Shown: positions 8,613-17,180, numbered from the stretch's first letter. The stretch is DNA of 64,000 bases from G963665925 sp963676345 (GCA_963676345.2 CAXXTS010000002.1:992001-1056000), one strand, 5' to 3'. A program made the numbers and translations. Notes: generated by a model not told the origin, from the sequence alone.

Positions 8613-8975
8613 TTAACTTATTGAGTCACTTATTTGGTTTAGCTCTGAGCGTTCGACAGGCTTACACTGAATCAAGTGTTCTTTTTTTTCAGCATAGCAC
8701 GTTGACAGCTGATTGGCATTTTCAACAAGCATTAACTTCTTTTTTTTAGGCAACGTTTTGATAAACGCTTCAACTTTCAGGGCGTTCCCCCTAGGCAGTT
8801 CGATAGACCATGCACCCGCAACTTCAACGGGACGCCTGGAACGTGCCATAGTATACTTGCACTTCCTGCTTCCTGCCTGATGCTCAGCCAGACGTCTTTT
8901 TAAGTCGGTTGTATACCCTGTATACAGTGTCTGGTCAGCACAGCGCAAGATATACACATACGCCTTCTTTTCCAT
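8613..8975 (-). CDS. GIY-YIG nuclease domain protein (UPF0213/YhbQ-like)
   Basis: A stand-alone GIY-YIG domain related to the YhbQ/YazA group. The two signature strands are VYI at residues 7-9 and YTG at 18-20, followed by DLKRRLAEHQ with the conserved Arg, and a later conserved Glu (VEAFIKTL). About 30 extra residues with two cysteines follow the domain, longer than the usual 85-100 residue members. Substrate and role are not established for this family. It is divergent from the TraX gene and shares a 60-base promoter region with it. Confidence 0.85.
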   Translation of the reverse strand: MEKKAYVYILRCADQTLYTGYTTDLKRRLAEHQAGSRKCKYTMARSRRPVEVAGAWSIELPRGNALKVEAFIKTLPKKKKLMLVENANQLSTCYAEKKEHLIQCKPVERSELNQISDSIS

Positions 8976-9003
8976 TCAAAAATTCCTTTCAAAGTGTGCT
9001 ACT

Positions 9004-9018
9004 ATGGTATTATACCAT
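9004..9018. promoter_or_regulatory. Perfect palindrome in the divergent GIY-YIG/TraX promoter region
   Basis: ATGGTAT-T-ATACCAT is a perfect 15-base dyad placed between the two divergent starts, 19 bases before the TraX start codon. It contains a TATTAT-like -10 sequence. Position and symmetry suit an operator, but no regulator is identified. Confidence 0.35.
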
Positions 9019-9036
9019 ATTCAAAGGATGGAGATT

Positions 9037-9657
9037 ATGAACAGAAACGGCGACATTCTCAAAATTATTGCAATGATGACCATGCTCATTGATCATATAG
9101 GCTATTTATACTACCCCAGCCTTGTATGTCTCAGAATAATCGGACGCATAGCCTTTCCCATATTTGCATTTTTAATTGCAAGAGGCTACCGGTTTACTTC
9201 AAATAAAACGAGGTATGGCATCCGCCTGTTTGCCTTCGGCATGCTGTCGCAAGTCCCATACCATTATTTTGCACCAGGCAAACTCAATATCATGTTTTCT
9301 CTTTTCATAGGACTTGTCCTGCTTAAAGCATATGATTCAAACCACCGTATTCTAACCCTGTTACTTTTAGCCACAGGTTTTTATCCAGCTATTTCATACG
9401 GTGTTTACGGCCTAACTATGATGCTTATTTTTCACATATGCTACGGGAAGAAAGAACAAACGGCTGTCCTCTACCTGCTTCTCAGTGCAGTTTATTACAC
9501 TTTGATCCCCAACTGGGTTCAGGCCTTCAGCGTTATGGCACTTTTCCCTATTCTTTTTGAGCCGCCGAGTACCCTACGTTTGCCTAAAATGTTGAGCTAC
9601 TGGTTCTACCCGGTACATATAACACTGCTTATGCTTGGCAAACTGCTTATTAATTAA
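9037..9657 (+). CDS. TraX-family integral membrane protein
   Basis: TraX proteins are polytopic membrane proteins; F-plasmid TraX acetylates pilin, while chromosomal members in Firmicutes have no known substrate and are thought to be acyltransferase-like. The conserved opening (KIIAMMTMLIDHIGYL) and RIAFPIFAFLIARGY are present, and about seven or eight hydrophobic segments fill the 206 residues. The ATG at 9037 follows GGATGGAG closely, so an 11-residue longer frame from 9004 is rejected. No conjugation genes are nearby. Confidence 0.82.
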   Translation: MNRNGDILKIIAMMTMLIDHIGYLYYPSLVCLRIIGRIAFPIFAFLIARGYRFTSNKTRYGIRLFAFGMLSQVPYHYFAPGKLNIMFSLFIGLVLLKAYDSNHRILTLLLLATGFYPAISYGVYGLTMMLIFHICYGKKEQTAVLYLLLSAVYYTLIPNWVQAFSVMALFPILFEPPSTLRLPKMLSYWFYPVHITLLMLGKLLIN

Positions 9658-9664
9658 AGTATAC

Positions 9665-11065
9665 TCACTTTATAAAAACCGCTTCAGCCTTTGCAGCGTC
9701 GTAGCTATCTATGACTTCAGCAATGGCTGTTTTTGTATTTTTATCCTCTACATAATAGGCTAAAAAGCGTTTAATAAGCTGTATTTGAATTTCCTGATTT
9801 TCTTTTGGATGTATCCCTGTAAGGCCTGTCAACCCACTAAATGGAAAAATCTCTGATAACATAGTGAAATCTGTATGCTTTGACCCTTCAATGACAATGC
9901 TCCACTGGTCAGCTCTAGACGATGAAATCAGAGTGTTAAGGTTCCTTTCGTTCATGCCTCCAGTCCACTGACCACTTTCAAGATGTAAATAAGGCACATC
10001 AAGTCCACTGAGCATACGTCTTGAGCTTAAGGGCTCCAGCCATGCATCCAGACCAATGACTGCTGTCACATCTGACTCTAAGGCTTCAAGTACCGCCGCG
10101 CCGCCTCCGGTTGCATATCCAATCAGTGCTGTTTTTTCAAGATTGAGTTTGCCTGACAATACACTGTTTGAACCGGCTTCATTCATTTCAAAAAGGTGTC
10201 CAAGCACTTCGTCAATGTCTTTCTGACAGGTTGAAATCAACCTTTTTCCATCTTTAATAAAGTCCTGCGCATTATCTCTGTTCGGTAAAATTGATTCGTT
10301 GAGTTCAAGAACCCTGCCATCCTCAAGCACTGTCGCAAGACTGCTGTAAGCATGATCAATGCTCACGACAACAAACCCGCTTGACGCCAGTTCTTCAGCC
10401 AAATTTTCATGCATATTTTTGAAACCCTTCCAGCCATGGGACAGGATAACCACAGGATACTGTGCTTTATCCGCGCTGATTTCAACGTCATACCAGGCAT
10501 TTGAAGGCAAATCGCTCAAGTGGCTAATAAATATGCGGGGTACCCCCATTTTCTCGCTAAAGACTTTCTCAATCACATCACCATTTTCAATGAGTGGTGC
10601 GCGGCGCATGCCCATTTTATCTGCAGGATAATAGAACTGCAATCCCAGCACTCTATTTTTTGTGTCATCACCATATACTTCTTCACGTTCGGTCTCTAAA
10701 ATCATATGTGCTGTTCCGATTGTATAAGGTCCCTCAACCGAAAACAGGTGGCCAACTGGAAATGTAATGGAAAGAAACAAGACCAGCGTCATAAAAATCG
10801 CACAAATTTTACGGACGCCTTTATAGTTCATCTTGTACACGCGAGATTTCATCATGAGAAAACCCGTAAGCATTGCCAATACCAAATGCATTATATAAAG
10901 AAGCATAACCTGCCATCTGAACCCCGCCATCACAAAATGAAGGACTGGAATGCCCAAGGCACTTCCAAGTAAAATGCGCTTTCGCTCTGTCATAAAATCC
11001 AAAACACGTCTGTGTATAATCAGTGCCAACGGCAATATAAATAAAACCAAATCATAGACTATCAT
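9665..11065 (-). CDS. Alpha/beta-hydrolase-fold membrane protein, PAF-acetylhydrolase-like, nucleophile serine replaced
   Basis: The 466-residue protein has three or four membrane helices at the N-terminus (residues 3-105), then an alpha/beta-hydrolase domain related to platelet-activating-factor acetylhydrolase. The oxyanion-side motif ILSHGWKG (207-214), the acid Asp340 (VIGLDAW) and His397 (GSKHTDF) are in place. The nucleophile elbow, normally GHSFGG, reads GYATGG (316-321), so the catalytic Ser position is Ala318 (codon GCA at 10114-10112). Either the protein is not a hydrolase or it uses another residue. It is transcribed downstream of the nitroreductase gene. Confidence 0.75.
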   Translation of the reverse strand: MIVYDLVLFILPLALIIHRRVLDFMTERKRILLGSALGIPVLHFVMAGFRWQVMLLYIMHLVLAMLTGFLMMKSRVYKMNYKGVRKICAIFMTLVLFLSITFPVGHLFSVEGPYTIGTAHMILETEREEVYGDDTKNRVLGLQFYYPADKMGMRRAPLIENGDVIEKVFSEKMGVPRIFISHLSDLPSNAWYDVEISADKAQYPVVILSHGWKGFKNMHENLAEELASSGFVVVSIDHAYSSLATVLEDGRVLELNESILPNRDNAQDFIKDGKRLISTCQKDIDEVLGHLFEMNEAGSNSVLSGKLNLEKTALIGYATGGGAAVLEALESDVTAVIGLDAWLEPLSSRRMLSGLDVPYLHLESGQWTGGMNERNLNTLISSSRADQWSIVIEGSKHTDFTMLSEIFPFSGLTGLTGIHPKENQEIQIQLIKRFLAYYVEDKNTKTAIAEVIDSYDAAKAEAVFIK

Positions 11066-11132
11066 GTGCTCACCTTTACGTTAATACTGCCTATTCCCCC
11101 GCCTGGACGCTTCGCGTTCAGTTTTATCTGAT

Positions 11133-11867
11133 CTATTTTTTTGCAATTTTTTTGCTGTTCAAATACGTCATCATATGTGGACGCGTTTCCTTGTTTAGCT
11201 TCTCTGACATCTGTTCTGTCCACGAGTGCGACAGGCGTCCCCGCGTCCTATTTATATAATAGGATTTAACATGCGCATCGTAGTCCTGCAGCGTTTGATC
11301 ATCCATTTGTGCATAGGTTTCATCAAAAAGCACCAAATTCTGAGGCATTCTTGGTTTTTGATCGGGATCTTGGTCCGGCCATCCGAGGCAGAGGCCAAAG
11401 ACAGGGTATACTCGATCTGGGAGTTTTAAAAGCGAGCTCATAAGCTCTGGATTATTACGAATACCCCCTACATAAACGCCGCCAAGACCAAGACTCTCTG
11501 CAGCGATCATGACGTTTTGCGCTACAAGTGCGGCATCTAAAGAAGCGATCAACATCAGTTCGATATACTCAGCATCCATCTCTACATCATGCATATCGCA
11601 GGCCGTTTTGAGTTTGTTCAAATCTGCGCAGAAGACTAAAAACTCCGGTGCGTTTAATACATTTTTCTGACCACCGGATAACTCTGCAATTTTAGCCCTA
11701 TTATCCGCGTTGTTAACACGTACAATGGAATAGGCTTGGACGAAGCTCGAGGTAGATGCCCATTGACCTGCCTCAATAATTTCTTCTAAGGTTGCTTTAT
11801 CTATTGCTTGATCTTTATATTTTCGAATAGACTTATGACGCTTTAAGAGTTCTATCGTTTGATTCAT
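11133..11867 (-). CDS. NfsA/FRase I-type NAD(P)H-dependent flavin oxidoreductase (nitroreductase family)
   Basis: A 244-residue FMN enzyme of the nitroreductase superfamily that reduces nitro compounds, quinones or flavins. The N-terminal FMN-binding segment RHKSIRKYKDQAI (about 10-22), the QWASTSSFVQAYSIV segment (about 35-49) and the glycine-rich LGGVYVGGIRNNP loop are characteristic of the NfsA/Frp branch, as is the basic C-terminal tail. The physiological substrate is not known. The gene starts with ATG at 11867. Confidence 0.88.
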   Translation of the reverse strand: MNQTIELLKRHKSIRKYKDQAIDKATLEEIIEAGQWASTSSFVQAYSIVRVNNADNRAKIAELSGGQKNVLNAPEFLVFCADLNKLKTACDMHDVEMDAEYIELMLIASLDAALVAQNVMIAAESLGLGGVYVGGIRNNPELMSSLLKLPDRVYPVFGLCLGWPDQDPDQKPRMPQNLVLFDETYAQMDDQTLQDYDAHVKSYYINRTRGRLSHSWTEQMSEKLNKETRPHMMTYLNSKKIAKK

Positions 11868-11986
11868 CTTACAACATCCTTTCTTGCTTTTCTTCTCATT
11901 TTACCAAAATTTTAACGGGTATAATGACCCGAAATATAATTTGTATTATTTCTTTGTGGGATGCCCTGTACTTTGCATCCCTATTA

Positions 11987-12026
11987 TAAAAGGGGAGCAC
12001 ACAAAAACATGTCTCCCCTATTTTTT
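11987..12026 (-). terminator. Terminator between GNAT and nitroreductase genes
   Basis: AGGGGAG (11991-11997) and CTCCCCT (12013-12019) form a stem with a 15-base loop. It is flanked by ATTTTTT on the plus side and TTTTATA on the minus side. It lies 17 bases after the GNAT stop codon, so minus-strand termination is the likely role. Confidence 0.65.
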
Positions 12027-12042
12027 ACGATTCATTTGTCCA

Positions 12043-12483
12043 TCAAATTTCCAAATCCAACTCAATCCATTCATCGGATTCATCTACGATTGAAAATCCA
12101 ACGCGCTCATACACTTTTACACCATGCGTGTCCCCCGGTTTTAGCAGTGATTTGATTCGCCGCTTATCATAGTTGTAATGTTCAATGACAAACTCCATGC
12201 AAGCTGAGATGAAATCACAGCCCATCCCTTGATGGGTAAACTCTGGAACAAGGGCACACCCTACTTCCATAATGTCTTCCTCATCAAATGTACACTCTAT
12301 AAATCCTATAAGCTCCCCTGCTTCTGATTTTACAATAAAAAATTCAAATTCCCCCGAAAGCAACATTTCTTCCAGTTCAGTTTCATTCCCTTGCGCATCG
12401 TAGCAGGCGTACCCTTCAGATTCCTTCCATCTTACAATTTTGTCAGCATATTGGTCAGACATTGTCTCAAATAGGAAATCCAT
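12043..12483 (-). CDS. GNAT-family N-acetyltransferase
   Basis: A 146-residue GCN5-related acetyltransferase. The core strand IGFIECTFDEEDIMEVGCALVP and the acetyl-CoA loop region (PEFTHQGMGCDFISACMEFV, in place of the usual Q/RxxGxG/A) are visible, followed by VYERVGFSIVDE near the C-terminus. The acceptor substrate is unknown. The ATG at 12483 has AGGAGG 8 bases upstream; a frame starting 28 residues earlier lacks such a site. Confidence 0.8.
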   Translation of the reverse strand: MDFLFETMSDQYADKIVRWKESEGYACYDAQGNETELEEMLLSGEFEFFIVKSEAGELIGFIECTFDEEDIMEVGCALVPEFTHQGMGCDFISACMEFVIEHYNYDKRRIKSLLKPGDTHGVKVYERVGFSIVDESDEWIELDLEI

Positions 12484-12609
12484 ATTCTGCGCCTCCTTTA
12501 TAATCGACAAATATTTTGTCATCAGTAGGATGCTTTTTAAATACCCATGACAGTTTGAGTCAAACACGTTGAATGGGATACACAGATTTTATTTGAGGAT
12601 TTATCCGGT

Positions 12610-13476
12610 TTAAAGCATGCGGTGTCCTTCCGGTTTAAAGGACTGAGCCTGAATTGCCTGATCCAGTTGACTAAGGACATGATTTTTTTCGCTTGGAAGC
12701 TGGGCACTTAAATTGACATAATTTGAAGCATGATTACTTCTAAACACACAGTCTGTCACCTTCAAATGCTCAACCAGCAGTTTGGTCTCTGCCAAGATTT
12801 CTTCTGGCTTTAAAATTTCAAAGTCCCCCGCCTGTACCCATTTATATACCTCAGTACCCGACTCGAGCATCAGTGTCAGAAGTCCGATGTAATCTGGATC
12901 CATTTCAGAAAGCACTTCACCCGTTGCAACAGCATGTTCGTGCCACTGTGCTCGGCCACCCAAACCGGAAATCGCCGTAACAGATACTTTCACGCCTGCA
13001 GACTTAGCAATTTGTGCGGCCTGAACCATTTGCTCAGCACTGACACCCTTGCGCATTTTTTTTAAAATTGCATCAGAACCGGATTCAAGCCCAATATAGA
13101 CAATGCCTAAACCGCTTTGTGCAAGCATTTTCATTTGATCCTGTCCCTTTTCAATGATGTCTTGCGCGGTTGCATATATTCCAATGCGTTCACAGCTTTT
13201 AAACGTGTCTTGAATACGCCCTAGTATTTTCTTGAGCGCATGCGCTTCAATTGACAGTGCATCACCATCTGCTATAAATACACGCCTTGGACGATAACCT
13301 GCACGTTTGGCCTGTTCAATGTCTTCAAAAATATCTTCCAGATGACGCACTCTAAAGTGCTTTTCCTTATACATGTCACAGAAAGCACACGCATTGTGCT
13401 TGCAGCCGATTGTAGCCTGCAATATATAGCTGCGCCCCTCACTTGGAGGCCTAAATATTCTACCTTCGTATCTCAT
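12610..13476 (-). CDS. Radical SAM protein with CX4CX2C cluster motif
   Basis: A 288-residue radical S-adenosylmethionine enzyme. The iron-sulphur motif is GCKHNACAFC with cysteines at 25, 30 and 33, followed by an aromatic residue and the glycine-rich/GLESGSD strands of a TIM-barrel core (VYIGLESGSDAIL). It belongs to a common but uncharacterised clostridial family. There is no second cluster or B12 domain. The ATG at 13476 follows GAGGTGG by 5 bases; the in-frame GTG at 13485 overlaps that site. It is divergent from the Crp/Fnr gene. Confidence 0.85.
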   Translation of the reverse strand: MRYEGRIFRPPSEGRSYILQATIGCKHNACAFCDMYKEKHFRVRHLEDIFEDIEQAKRAGYRPRRVFIADGDALSIEAHALKKILGRIQDTFKSCERIGIYATAQDIIEKGQDQMKMLAQSGLGIVYIGLESGSDAILKKMRKGVSAEQMVQAAQIAKSAGVKVSVTAISGLGGRAQWHEHAVATGEVLSEMDPDYIGLLTLMLESGTEVYKWVQAGDFEILKPEEILAETKLLVEHLKVTDCVFRSNHASNYVNLSAQLPSEKNHVLSQLDQAIQAQSFKPEGHRML

Positions 13477-13584
13477 CTTTTCCACCTCACATATTCCTGT
13501 TTATTATACCAAAATGGACGCTCGCACACCCATCTTTTATTATATACTGGCAGTGAAGGACAACCGTTGTACAGGGAGGCCCCT

Positions 13585-14298
13585 ATGAAAATTATCCATG
13601 ACTCACAGCGTATTGAAACATACATAAAAAAATACAATATAGAAAGCTGGTTCACAGAGCTCTCTGTAGCCGATGTCAAGCTCCTGTCTTACAAACAGGG
13701 AGAGTATATGGCACGAAGCGGTGAACCCCTTGAATATTTCAAGTTTTTCGTCAAAGGACGTGCCAAGGTCTACACCGTTATGCAGAACGGCAAGTCCTAC
13801 CTGCTGTCATTTTATGAACCCATTCAAGTTATTGGAGATGTCGAGCTGATGAATGACCCCAATATGGGCTGTAACTGTCATGTTGAAACCCTCACTCCAT
13901 GTACATGCATCGGCATTCCCATGGATCTTGTTTCAAAAAAATACCTTGATGACAACACCTTCCTCCGTGCTGTAGGACGCAGCTTGGCCATCAAGACCTT
14001 TAACGAATCGGTTGACAGCTCTATTAACCTGCTCTATACGCTTGAGAGTCGACTGGCAGCCTACATACTGGCCCTGGCACCTAACTTGAAGGAAGTACAG
14101 CTCAACGAAACCTATTCGGACATGGCCGAACTTCTGGGTACCAGCTATAGACACCTGGCACGGGTACTCAATAAGTTTTCTGATGAGGGCCTTATAGAGA
14201 AGTCCAGAAAATCGATTAAAATTCTAAAACCGGAAGGTCTCAAAACTTATGCGGGAGATTTAATGCTACAGCCTGAGTTTGACAACTATGATATCTAA
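13585..14298 (+). CDS. Crp/Fnr-family transcriptional regulator (YeiL-like)
   Basis: A 237-residue regulator with an N-terminal cyclic-nucleotide-binding-type beta barrel (about 25-130), a dimerisation helix (about 135-165) and a C-terminal winged helix-turn-helix (YSDMAELLGTSYRHLARVLNKF). The barrel carries two CXC pairs, Cys96/Cys98 and Cys106/Cys108, which could hold a metal or iron-sulphur centre or respond to redox; this is inference. GGGAGG precedes the ATG at 13585. It converges on the feo genes, so an iron or redox link is possible but not shown. Confidence 0.88.
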   Translation: MKIIHDSQRIETYIKKYNIESWFTELSVADVKLLSYKQGEYMARSGEPLEYFKFFVKGRAKVYTVMQNGKSYLLSFYEPIQVIGDVELMNDPNMGCNCHVETLTPCTCIGIPMDLVSKKYLDDNTFLRAVGRSLAIKTFNESVDSSINLLYTLESRLAAYILALAPNLKEVQLNETYSDMAELLGTSYRHLARVLNKFSDEGLIEKSRKSIKILKPEGLKTYAGDLMLQPEFDNYDI

Positions 14299-14300
14299 AT

Positions 14301-14449
14301 GATCGGTTGCCCGCACTGTATTCGCACCCAATAAATCCTAAGCATCAGAACCAGCACCTACATCTTTAGCTGCCCTAGACGGTCGATGCGCCCAATAGAT
14401 TCAATAAGAAAATGTCCATTCATGCGAACACGAATGGACATTTTTATTG
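14301..14449 (+). repeat. Composite hairpin repeat, copy D (also a likely convergent terminator)
   Basis: Two degenerate modules, GGTTGCCC...CGCACCCAATAAATCC (from 14304) and AGCACC...TGCCCT...GCGCCCAATAGATT (from 14353), are about 65 bases apart and match the module at 40513-40567. They are followed by a hairpin at 14402-14449 with arms GTCCATTC/GAATGGAC extended by CAATAA/TTATTG and a 2-base bulge. It lies between the converging Crp/Fnr and Feo genes and would end both transcripts. Confidence 0.65.
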
Positions 14450-14483
14450 TAAAATTTACCGTTTTCTATCTTTTTTTAGAATC

Positions 14484-14675
14484 TTACTTCTTATCTTCCT
14501 CGTCATCTGATAAGTCAATATAGCCAAAGTTGACATTACAGCTGCCTTTTTCGCAACTGTCGCAGCTACAGCCCTGACATTCTCCTTTTGAACCCTTCTT
14601 AAAGGTTTGATATGCTTGATATCCGCCGTATCCGAAAATCAATACAGCCAGCAAAATGGTGATTACAGTGCCCAT
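14484..14675 (-). CDS. FeoB-associated Cys-rich membrane protein
   Basis: A 63-residue protein with one N-terminal transmembrane helix (about 3-20) and a cytoplasmic tail holding five cysteines (GECQGCSCDSCEKGSCNV) before an acidic end. This is the small partner that commonly follows feoB in Firmicutes; a role in passing Fe2+ from the FeoB pore is suspected but unproven. The ATG at 14675 follows GAGGTGAG, and the gene is 16 bases downstream of feoB. Confidence 0.9.
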   Translation of the reverse strand: MGTVITILLAVLIFGYGGYQAYQTFKKGSKGECQGCSCDSCEKGSCNVNFGYIDLSDDEEDKK

Positions 14676-14691
14676 ACGCTCACCTCTTATC

Positions 14692-16668
14692 TTAAAATCC
14701 GAGTAAACGCCCTATTTGATAGACTAAAAATGAAAACATCCATGCTACAGCAATCTGATACAGCACTGAAAATCCAGTCCACTTCCATGAATTTGTTTCT
14801 CGTTTAATAACGCCAATTACTGCAACGCATGGTGTATATAAAAGTACAAATACTAAAAATGCATAAGCCGAAAGCGCTGTGTACTGACTTTTAAGAACAC
14901 TTGCAAATTCCACCGTAGCCTCTGGGTCAGCAAACCCATACACAATGGCCATATTTGAGACGACAATTTCCTTTGCAGCAATGCCTGTGAGCAGCGAAAG
15001 TGCCGCCTGCCAAGTGCCAAATCCCATCGGTGAGAACACCGGCGCAATGACTTTTCCAATCTCCGCTCCAAAGCTTTCAGTAATAAGCGCAGGTCCTGAT
15101 GCATTGTAGTTGGTGATAATCCAAAGCAATATAGACGCGGCAAAAATAACGGTACCTGCCTTGACAATATATCCCCTAACACGCTCCCAAACATGTATAA
15201 CCAATGCTTTTAAAACCGGCAGCCTATAGGTTGGCAGCTCCATAATAAAAGGGGTATCTTCACTTTTAAACAGAAACTTCCTAAACACATATGCCACAAG
15301 TAGGGCAACTACAATTCCAAAGACATACAGCGAATAGGTAATCATGGACTCATATCCCTTGAAAAATATGGATGAGAACAATATATATATTGGTAATCGC
15401 GCGCTGCAGGACATAAAGGGATTAATTAAAATGGCAATCAGCCGGTCATCTTCATTTTCAAGTGTACGCGTTCCCATTATGGCAGGGACATTACAGCCAA
15501 ATCCTAAAATCATAGGAATAAAAGTCTTGCCATTGAGGCCAACCTTTGTCATCCAGCGGTCCATAATAAAGGCAACACGTGCCATATAGCCGCTGTCTTC
15601 TAAAATAGATATAAAGAAAAACATAATAGCAATATTAGGAACAAAGGTTAAAACGCCACCAACACCACCGACAATGCCGTCCACAATAAGGGACTGCATC
15701 CATGGTGCTACACTGACAGCTTCAAGTGTAGCAAGTACTCCACTCGACACATAATCTGAGAAAAACACATCCAGCAGGTCTACCCCGTAACCACCAATAG
15801 TAAATGTCATATTAAAGACAGCGTACATGATCAGTGCAAATATAGGAATTCCAAACCACTGATTGAGCAAGTACTTGTCGAGTTTAGCAGAAAGTTTATC
15901 ATAACTCTGTTCTGGCCGTACAATGTACTTATCCATTAAGGTGTTGATTACACGGTATTTTTCATTTGCAATCAGCTCATCTAAAACAGGCATGCGGTCC
16001 AGTTCTTGAATATCTATGGTTTCAAGAAGCATTTCATCTCGGTCAAGTGCCTTGATGCTCGCCCACCGCCGATTCATATACTCAGGCAAGTCTGGAAGTA
16101 CCGCTTCCATGTCGCCGATTGCCTTTTCAAGAGTTTCGCAATAAGGAATATGTGCGTGCAGGGCCTCTGATTTATTCCCACAGACAGACAAGACGGTATC
16201 GAGAAGGTCATCAAGACCATGCTCTCGTCTTGCAACAATGGGCACAATTGGAACCCCTAGCGCTCTTGACAGCCCCTCAATGTCAATTTCAATGCCCCGC
16301 TTACTCGCTTCGTCCATCATATTCAGGGCAATAACCACAGGGCGGCCTAGCTCCATAAGTTGAAATGTCAAAAATAGATTTCGCTCTAGGGCACTGGCAT
16401 CCACAATATTGACAATTAAATCTGGGGTTTCTTCCAAAATATACTGTCTTGAAATGCGCTCTTCTAATGAAAATGGGGACAGTGAATAAATGCCCGGCAA
16501 ATCGACAATTGTAATTGCTGTGTCTTTATAAGTCAGTGTACCTTCTTTTTTTTCTACCGTTACACCCGCCCAGTTTCCAACATAATGTCTGGCGCCCGTT
16601 AGGCCATTGAGCAGCGTAGTTTTGCCACAATTCGGATTGCCCGCCAAGGCAATAGTATGCTTTTTCAT
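14692..16668 (-). CDS. feoB: Ferrous iron transport protein FeoB
   Basis: The main bacterial Fe2+ importer: an N-terminal G-protein domain joined to a membrane pore. G1 is GNPNCGKTT (residues 10-18), G2 lies in GNWAGVTVEKKEG, G3 is DLPGIYSL and G4 NMMD, followed by the helical GDI-like spacer. The membrane part contains the Gate motifs with conserved cysteines (GFGCNVPAIMGTRTLE and MSCSARLPIYIL). Length 658 residues. It lies in feoA-feoB-Cys-rich protein order on the minus strand, under the Fur-like promoter at 17074-17117. Confidence 0.97.
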   Translation of the reverse strand: MKKHTIALAGNPNCGKTTLLNGLTGARHYVGNWAGVTVEKKEGTLTYKDTAITIVDLPGIYSLSPFSLEERISRQYILEETPDLIVNIVDASALERNLFLTFQLMELGRPVVIALNMMDEASKRGIEIDIEGLSRALGVPIVPIVARREHGLDDLLDTVLSVCGNKSEALHAHIPYCETLEKAIGDMEAVLPDLPEYMNRRWASIKALDRDEMLLETIDIQELDRMPVLDELIANEKYRVINTLMDKYIVRPEQSYDKLSAKLDKYLLNQWFGIPIFALIMYAVFNMTFTIGGYGVDLLDVFFSDYVSSGVLATLEAVSVAPWMQSLIVDGIVGGVGGVLTFVPNIAIMFFFISILEDSGYMARVAFIMDRWMTKVGLNGKTFIPMILGFGCNVPAIMGTRTLENEDDRLIAILINPFMSCSARLPIYILFSSIFFKGYESMITYSLYVFGIVVALLVAYVFRKFLFKSEDTPFIMELPTYRLPVLKALVIHVWERVRGYIVKAGTVIFAASILLWIITNYNASGPALITESFGAEIGKVIAPVFSPMGFGTWQAALSLLTGIAAKEIVVSNMAIVYGFADPEATVEFASVLKSQYTALSAYAFLVFVLLYTPCVAVIGVIKRETNSWKWTGFSVLYQIAVAWMFSFLVYQIGRLLGF

Positions 16669-16724
16669 AGTTCCACCTGTATTCTTATAGTTAAATATTC
16701 TATATCTTACGGATAAACGCAGGA

Positions 16725-16758
16725 AAACTCGCTATCCGACTAAACGTACAGCGAGTTT
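16725..16758. other. Hairpin between feoA and feoB
   Basis: AAACTCGCT and AGCGAGTTT form a perfect 9-bp stem around a 16-base loop in the 141-base gap. On the minus strand the T-tract is only TTTT, so it may reduce rather than stop readthrough from feoA to feoB, or stabilise the feoA message. Confidence 0.5.
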
Positions 16759-16809
16759 ATTTATACTTTTGAACTTCTTGAAATGTCATAATTTCAAACT
16801 TATAATAGC

Positions 16810-17031
16810 TTATATTTGTTCAACGATGATTTTAGAAAGCATGCCATATCCAAGCGCAAGTCGTGTCCCTCTAACCTCAATAATTACAGGGCCGTTTGAT
16901 GTAGCAGAAACGATATCAAAACGTACACCGGGCGTTAATCCCATATCCTGAAGCTTTTTACGCAGTTTTTGTCCCCACGTAATCTCTTTAAGAACAACTT
17001 TATTCCCAGGCTTGGCCATTATTAGCGGCAT
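16810..17031 (-). CDS. feoA: Ferrous iron transport protein FeoA
   Basis: A 73-residue SH3-like protein that supports FeoB. The family pattern is clear: short basic start, LKEITWGQKLRKKLQDMGLTPG (the L.xMGLxPG turn) and the closing LALGYGMLSKIIVE. The ATG at 17031 has GGAGG 7 bases upstream. It is the first gene of the feo operon. Confidence 0.95.
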   Translation of the reverse strand: MPLIMAKPGNKVVLKEITWGQKLRKKLQDMGLTPGVRFDIVSATSNGPVIIEVRGTRLALGYGMLSKIIVEQI

Positions 17032-17073
17032 TTGACTTCCTCCATCCTGAAATCTATTATCATTTACACACTC

Positions 17074-17117
17074 ATTTTAATATGAATGATATTCATTGTC
17101 AATATAAATGATTCATT
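17074..17117 (-). promoter_or_regulatory. feo operon promoter with Fur-like palindromes
   Basis: On the minus strand TTGACA (17102-17097), a 17-base spacer and TAAAAT (17079-17074) give a near-ideal vegetative promoter about 45 bases before feoA. The spacer holds the perfect palindrome ATGAATGATATTCAT (17082-17096), and a second dyad AATGATTCATT lies at 17107-17117 upstream of the -35. Their AT-rich TGAAT/ATTCA character fits a Fur-type iron repressor site, so iron repression is expected; the regulator is inferred. Confidence 0.75.
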
Positions 17118-17180
17118 TTTTCAAAGTGATATAATTACACTTTTGTACTCTTTCCAATAGTTTCAGGACTTCCTTCTCAT

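Noticed and set aside
11080..11110. Fourth copy of the composite repeat (CCTGGACGCTTCGCG)
   Set aside because: Only a short word resembles the module and no long hairpin follows, so chance similarity cannot be excluded.
13342..13584. N-terminal extension of the Crp/Fnr protein
   Set aside because: The extra 81 codons overlap the divergent radical SAM gene and have no ribosome site; the ATG at 13585 has GGGAGG at good spacing.
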